The position numbers and the translations under genes were made by a program. The notes under the pieces were generated by a model. It searched no databases, was not told the origin of the DNA, and worked only from the letters and a program-made list of their open reading frames with translations. Positions 15,792-20,076 of a stretch of 20,076 bases of DNA are shown piece after piece. The stretch lies in assembly GCA_026770585.1 (NCBI GenBank), contig MU648052.1, positions 3,626 through 23,701 on the forward strand, written 5' to 3'. This DNA comes from Baffinella frigidus (taxonomy: Eukaryota > Cryptophyceae > Cryptomonadales > Baffinellaceae). Position 1 is the first letter of the stretch; each line of letters starts with the position of its first letter.

Positions 15792-16134
15792 TCAGAGAGC
15801 TCTACGAGCGGGTAGAAGTACAGCAGGGGAATCTGTTCACAGGAGGCGGCGCGGGGCGCCGCGGGAGGCAGAAGGACACTGGAATGGGCAGGCAAATTTC
15901 GGATGAGCTGCGGCTCCGAATTCCCCCTTCTCGTGAAGAGGGGGAATTGGAGCCGTTAGCTGCCTTCCTTGTAATAATCACGTCCCCATCTTTCCTCCAC
16001 TTTTGACTTCCGTAAGTCAACCTTCCTCAGAGACCGCTTCTTAAGTTGACCTCCTTAAGTGTCTTAGAGGTAGGTCATGTTCCTTTCAGCGTTCCTTGAG
16101 GCTCGCAACCTATGCATCTCAGGCTGGTCTCTCA
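15792..16134 (-). repeat. 3' LTR of element 2
   Basis: Read on the minus strand it starts TGAGAGACC and shares with element 1 a CTTAAGG..TCAA.TTAAGAA block, the GACTTAC..AAGTCAA palindrome (here TTGACTT/AAGTCAA, 16003-16020), GGA.GAAA, ACGTGA.TA and AAGGA.GG words. After the hairpin it shares GTGTCCT and CCTGTGA.CAGA.TCCCCTGC, all in the same order. The far end is placed near CTCTCTGA (15792), by analogy with CTCTATTA. That boundary is uncertain by a few bases because no partner LTR is in view. Confidence 0.8.
15912..15954 (-). other. LTR hairpin (element 2)
   Basis: GGCTCC and AATTCCCCC on the left pair with GGGGGAATT and GGAGCC on the right around a short loop, making the strongest inverted repeat of this LTR. 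It occupies the same position as the GCCGGAAA hairpins of element 1, between the ACGTGA..AAGGA.GG words and the GTGTCCT word, but its stem sequence is different. Confidence 0.8.
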
Positions 16135-16145
16135 CCCTCGCTCAC
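16135..16145 (-). other. Probable polypurine tract of element 2
   Basis: The minus strand reads GTGAGCGAGGG up to the start of the LTR. It corresponds to TTGAGAGAGGG of element 1, with a few pyrimidine interruptions. It supports the orientation of element 2. Confidence 0.6.
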
Positions 16146-17992
16146 GAGGATAAAGAGCGATGTCACTAGGCAGGAGACTGCTTCTCAGGGAGTCGATGAT
16201 GCGAAGAGCGACCGCCCGACGGCTTCCTTCAGTAGGCTTCCTGGAGTAAGTCCGTCTCTCGGTTTCCTGAGAGAGGGAACTCGAATTGACTAGCTCTTTT
16301 GAGGAGTGTCACTTCAATAAAGACTTCAGATGAGACATAGGTGGATAGGTAAGTAACGCTCACAATTTTGGACATTTTGGAGCGACACCTGAAGGGAGAG
16401 ATAAGTGGACGCGAGCGTTTAGCGGTAGGTCTTTTCACAGAGTTCAGTTGATCAGGAGTAGCACCCTTTTGGGTTACTCAGGGTTTCGATTTCCGGTTCT
16501 TCCCCGGTCGTAGTTGAACGTCTTGAGCCGCTGGTCGATCAGGGTCTGTCGAGTCAGGTGAGCCTTACTTTCTTTTCCGAGTCTCAAAGGGGACACGTCG
16601 TGAAGGGGGTTCAAGGTGTCAGGGACGGTGACACCTGGTTGTCAGCTTTCGTTGCGGAGTGCTCGACAGAACTCCTTCCTCCTCGGATCTCCTTCGCCAG
16701 AAAGGAAGGAGGTTAGGGAGAGTCCTGTTAGCACACGAAGAGGTTCGATTTGATTCCCAAGACGAGAAAGAACGGGGGATGCCCCGGAGCTCGGAGAGAG
16801 AGGAGTGGTCTCTTAACTTGTCATGTGCCTATTTGCGAGAGGTTATTCCATGAGGAGGCAATTAGTGTGGAGGCAGTAATTCTTCTCCCAACACTGGGCT
16901 TGGTTGAGCATTGAACGGCAGAGGGGTGTCAATGATCAGAGAGGTCACAATCTGCCTCCTAATGCCCCATGTTGTGAGAGGAAGCTGTACTTCTTTTGTT
17001 TTGATCTTAGGGTAATCATTCAAGATTGGAGATCCGATTTTTGATCCTTCCTTGGGTTCAGGTTTTAGAGAAGAGCCAAGGGTCGAGAGGGCACTGTCCT
17101 GCATGAGCTCCGACCTTTTAGAAGAGAAGGCTCTTCAACTTCGCTGTCCGTGGTCCTGCATATGGTGCGCAGAGGGGGCAGGGAGAGGAGAGAGAGGCCC
17201 TTGAGAGTTTGGGCTTGAGATTTAAGTTTTCAGGATAAGTGAGCTTGTTTTGCTGCTCTGAGGGTTGTTCACAATTTCGGAAGAGCCATAGGTCCGCGAG
17301 TCTGACGCATTTCCGAGGAGCGGATGTTATTCCAGTCTTTCGTTTACATGCGGGCTTAGCTAAGGTAACCGTTGCTAGGGATGGCTCCTCTTAGCCGCTC
17401 TCACGCTTAGGGAGGGAGAGCGGGATCGTTGTTGGAGCCATTCTTTCTACGTTTTGAGCGCAGTTTCGAGCGGAGGTGAAGACTGAAAGTCCTCTCCTCC
17501 GGCTCTTTGATGATGTTGGCGCTGGAGAGTTGGTTCTGCCGACCCTCGCTAGGAGCGGGGTCGGTGAGCGGAGGAGACGAGGTTGGAGACGACGAGTGAC
17601 TGCGGCGCACCTACTCCTCCAGCCCTCGCTCAAGCATGAGAGCGGTGGGAGACAGGTTTTGACGGCGATGGGTGACGGCGGCGCGCGCGCTCCTCCAGCC
17701 CTCGCTGAGGCGTGAGAGCGGTGAGCGGGCTGGCTCCTCCAGCCCTCGCTGAGATGCGTGGGCGGTGGGTGGAGACTCCTTGGAGCTCCGCCCGCGAGCG
17801 TGGGTGCCGAGTGGGTTCCCGCACGGGTGAGTTCCGTGAGTTTCTGCGTTACTCTCCTCCCTTATCTTGCAGGCTGGCCACAGGCGGAGAGATTAGTTCT
17901 GGAAGCAGATGCGCTCGGGCGAGTCCCGTGGAGGAGCTGGTGCCGCGGAGGGTCGACGGTGGTTGAGGCTCGACGGGCGGGACCCTCCTGCC
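16146..17992 (-). other. Long 3' untranslated region of element 2
   Basis: About 1.8 kb without a convincing coding frame on either strand; the longest frames are below 100 codons and lack structure. Unlike element 1, I find no acidic antisense gene here. The words nearest the LTR (ATCGACTCCCTGAG, CCTCGTGAGCGAGGG, read on the minus strand) resemble the element 1 sequence just before its purine tract. A tandem repeat lies at 17541-17775. Confidence 0.6.
17541..17775. repeat. Imperfect tandem repeats in the element 2 3' region
   Basis: CTCCTCCAGCCCTCGCT occurs at 17614, 17690 and 17734, with a looser GACCCTCGCT copy at 17541. Each is followed by a variant of GCGTGAGAGCGGTGAG. The spacing is irregular (about 44 and 76 bp). 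Their place, after the last ORF and before the LTR, matches the 74-bp repeats of element 1, although the sequences differ. Confidence 0.75.
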
Positions 17993-18178
17993 TCAGGGAC
18001 TGGCGTGTCCGCGTAGCTGAGGTGGGAGCAGGTCAATGAGGCGTCCGTGGAGAACCATGTCGATGCAAGTGTGGCGGCTCAACGAGCGGTCCTCGAACAC
18101 CAGGATCTTGGTGGTGATCCAGACGGGAGGCATGTCGTCGGGTTGGAAGTTCAACTGGATTGTCGTCACGCCCAGTCC
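17993..18178 (-). other. In-frame continuation beyond the stop of the 626-aa ORF
   Basis: After the TAA the same frame runs 61 more codons to TGA at 17993-17995. The translation has protein-like character, for example PDDMPPVWITTKILVFEDRS and TCIDMVLHGRLIDLL, with balanced hydrophobic and charged residues. The TAA may therefore be a recent nonsense mutation or a read-through stop. Sixty-one open codons can also arise by chance in GC-rich DNA. Confidence 0.45.
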
Positions 18179-20059
18179 TTAAAACGTGGTGTAGTGGCGC
18201 TCGAGGCTTCTCCGGTGAGGCCCGCCCTCGGACTTGAACAGCTCGTGGATCGCGCCGGAGTAATCTTCGAGTGAGTCGATGTCGATGCCGTAGGAGACGG
18301 CGCAGGAACGGGAGATCGCGGGGTAGCGCGCTTCACGGTCCTGAGAGGCGATAATCGCGACCTCTGCGTCGGGGACGCCTGGCGCGTAGAGGTGGACACG
18401 TGCCTTGGGGATGTCGAACTCTTGGAACATGGACGAGACCTGGTTGCCGCGGACGCACGTGGGATTGGCCCGAGGTTCCGGGAGGTTGGGCAACGACGAT
18501 GCCGCGTCCAGAGTTGGAACGTGTTCGAGGCGGTGGACGTGGGTGAGCCCAGCAAGGAGCCAGACGGGGAGACGCCCGCAGGGCAAGGTGTGGCTCTGAA
18601 TCCAGGTTGTCATGTTCTCCGGGGTGAGGCCCGCGGCGGCCAGCAGGGCATCGTTCGTGGCGGAGGAGGCAGCGACGCGGCGCCCGAGGATGTAGTCGGG
18701 AGGCCCGAAGTCTCCATCGGGAAGATTGTTCAATCCGTCGTCCCCCCTCTTGATCGGCAGCGCAAAGAAGAGGCCCTGCTCCGTCCCGGTGCCGACGGTG
18801 GACCAGTACAGAGTGTAAGTGCTGCGGTTGATGCCGATCGTCGGGGGGGAGGGTCCGATGCAGACTGTGAGGTCGCGCGCCATGGCGTGGTAGACCGACA
18901 GAGTGTTCTCCGCGAAGACGTCCTCGGAGGAGTATCGCACGAGCAGGGTGAAGGTCTCAGTCGCGGAGGTGATGAGCTCGAGGATGCCCCAGGCGATGCC
19001 TGGTGCCAGCTCGGGTATTTTGTACGCGGCCACTTCCGTGTCGGAGAGCAACTTTACGACGCCTTCAAATGCTGAATTCAGTCCGGACAGCGCGGTGGGG
19101 TCGAACGACATGCGAAGCAGAGGAGCGTTGTAGTCGTAATCGTCCTCCTCGTTGGAGCCGCTATCGCTCCCGAGCCACATGGGCTCCATGGGAGTCACCA
19201 GGAGGCCGGGCACGCTTGTACGTTCCGGAGGGCCCGACTCCACCAGGACCCATCTACGGGGGCGTTCCGGGGGGGCGGCCATGGCCGAGTCGTTCCGGCT
19301 TGCGTGCAGCGTCATGGCGAGGAGCAGGATGGCAAGACAGGCGATGCTCACGATGACGGGCGAAGAGGCGTAGGCCCAGTGCTCCGACGCGGAGTGAGTG
19401 ATCGTGCTCGCGGCCGCCGTGGTGAGGACTTGGGCGGCGGCCAGGACGGCTGTCCAGATCGTGCGCGTCCGGGGTGCGAGCTGCCCCGGGCCGCGGTGGA
19501 GGTATCGGCGCTTCTCGGAGCTCCCAGTCGAGGAATGCCCAAGAGCTGCCGGCGTCGGCAAGTGCGGCGTTCGGGGGAGCGGCGCGAGACGTGGTGGGCC
19601 AGACTGGTGGAGGTGTTCCTTCTGGGAATGGTGGCACGCCGGGCAGGTCGAGGTGTGCCCCGACGATGGGCACCCCGGGCTGAAGGGACGGTGGTCGGCG
19701 ACTGTTTTCGGGATTAATGTGAGTGCGCAGAGTACTGCGAAACCCTTCAAAAAGAGAATAATCTTCTCTCCTGAATCTGTCACGTTTCCCACGCTTGCGT
19801 CTATGCTGGATCTCATGACAGCGTGTGTGAAAACAAAAAGTGTTATGCGTCGTATGCAATGTAAAATTCGTGTAGGTGTATGTGTTTTGACTGTGTGCAA
19901 CAGGGTCATACAGATGATGTTGATGCTACCATAGATTATAGCTACCTGGTGTATTGGGATGATATTTTCCATTGCTTTGAGCAGTATTGTGATCATCGTC
20001 ATCATTACGACTCGTTCTATGCGGGACGTTATCTCTATGAAACGTTGTATCTGTGACAT
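18179..20059 (-). CDS. Putative membrane protein of element 2, at least 626 aa
   Basis: I do not recognise this protein. The frame has no stop between ATG 20059 and the window edge, so it may begin further right. The first ~120 codons are AT-rich and hydrophobic (about 17-56 and 100-118, the latter signal-like: ILFLKGFAVLCALTL), unlike the GC-rich remainder, so they may be leader, intron or transferred DNA. A Pro/His-rich part follows, then two likely membrane helices (201-219 and 233-251), an acidic patch (SNEEDDYDYN), and a soluble-looking domain of about 350 residues with at least two N-glycosylation sequons (NRST, NMTT). M249 or M82 are alternative starts. In element 2 it lies downstream of where pol should be, the usual place of envelope-like genes. 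The frame ends at TAA 18179-18181 but stays open beyond it. Confidence 0.7.
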   Translation of the reverse strand: MSQIQRFIEITSRIERVVMMTMITILLKAMENIIPIHQVAIIYGSINIICMTLLHTVKTHTPTRILHCIRRITLFVFTHAVMRSSIDASVGNVTDSGEKIILFLKGFAVLCALTLIPKTVADHRPFSPGCPSSGHTSTCPACHHSQKEHLHQSGPPRLAPLPRTPHLPTPAALGHSSTGSSEKRRYLHRGPGQLAPRTRTIWTAVLAAAQVLTTAAASTITHSASEHWAYASSPVIVSIACLAILLLAMTLHASRNDSAMAAPPERPRRWVLVESGPPERTSVPGLLVTPMEPMWLGSDSGSNEEDDYDYNAPLLRMSFDPTALSGLNSAFEGVVKLLSDTEVAAYKIPELAPGIAWGILELITSATETFTLLVRYSSEDVFAENTLSVYHAMARDLTVCIGPSPPTIGINRSTYTLYWSTVGTGTEQGLFFALPIKRGDDGLNNLPDGDFGPPDYILGRRVAASSATNDALLAAAGLTPENMTTWIQSHTLPCGRLPVWLLAGLTHVHRLEHVPTLDAASSLPNLPEPRANPTCVRGNQVSSMFQEFDIPKARVHLYAPGVPDAEVAIIASQDREARYPAISRSCAVSYGIDIDSLEDYSGAIHELFKSEGGPHRRSLERHYTTF

Positions 20060-20076
20060 CCTTTCAGGAAATCACC

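Larger units (their letters stand above)
15792..20076 (-). mobile_element. Element 2: 3' part of a diverged related LTR retrotransposon
   Basis: On the minus strand, 16134 down to about 15792 is a diverged version of the element 1 LTR, with a purine tract immediately upstream of it (16135-16145). This makes it the 3' LTR of a minus-strand element whose body runs to the right. The rest of the body (3' region and a 626-codon ORF) reads in the same direction. Its pol genes and 5' LTR must lie beyond the window, so completeness and target duplication cannot be judged. That the 626-codon ORF belongs to this element is inferred from strand and position. Confidence 0.7.

Noticed and set aside
17541-17775. 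CRISPR-like spaced repeats
   Set aside because: The spacing is irregular, the copies are degenerate and few, and the setting is a eukaryotic retroelement.
18392-19075. 227-codon plus-strand frame
   Set aside because: It is the complement of the 626-codon ORF and is Gly/Arg/Asp-rich, as shadow frames of GC-rich genes usually are.

Overview
The window is eukaryotic, GC-rich repeat DNA dominated by LTR retrotransposons of the Ty1/copia order (protease - integrase - reverse transcriptase - RNase H). I see no bacterial-type genes, rRNA, tRNA or CRISPR, and no convincing ordinary host gene. The sequence does not fix the host lineage. The base composition, the C-ending codons and the lack of recognisable introns would suit a GC-rich alga or a fungus, but that is a guess.

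Layout. 1-310: a GA-rich microsatellite and unassigned DNA. 311-861 and 13536-about 13770: one copy of a dispersed repeat (called R here), split by a retrotransposon. 862-13535: element 1 (plus strand, 12,674 bp), an apparently complete giant copia element. It has 326/315-bp LTRs, a 5-bp target duplication with one mismatch, a purine tract before the 3' LTR, an 896-bp leader with a 95-bp tandem duplication, a 523-codon ORF1, an uninterrupted 2570-codon ORF2, a 3' region with hairpin-forming tandem repeats, and a separate gene on the opposite strand (208 codons, very acidic C-terminus) with its own TATA-like box. 13771-15791: further R copies and short repeats. An intact R copy near 14106-14960 preserves the empty insertion site of element 1. 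15792-20076: the 3' part of a second, diverged relative (element 2) on the minus strand. It contains an LTR, a purine tract, about 2 kb of untranslated tandem-repeat DNA and a 626-codon ORF with membrane segments, which runs to within 17 bases of the window edge.

How the parts work together. In element 1, ORF1 and the first third of ORF2 look like structural (Gag-like) protein. The pol enzymes follow in copia order, and almost every expected catalytic residue is visible. The most unusual feature is a block of about 300 residues inside ORF2, between the zinc-binding motifs and the protease. It has about six hydrophobic segments and a cluster of N-glycosylation sequons, so this polyprotein seems to carry a built-in membrane or envelope-like module. 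Element 2 carries a different membrane protein in the position where envelope-like genes sit in other retroelements, downstream of where pol should be. Together with the antisense acidic gene, this suggests a lineage of large copia elements that has taken on membrane and regulatory accessory genes.

The two elements point at each other, 3' ends converging, with R repeats between them. All three LTRs carry a strong hairpin at the same place, although the hairpin sequence itself is not conserved.
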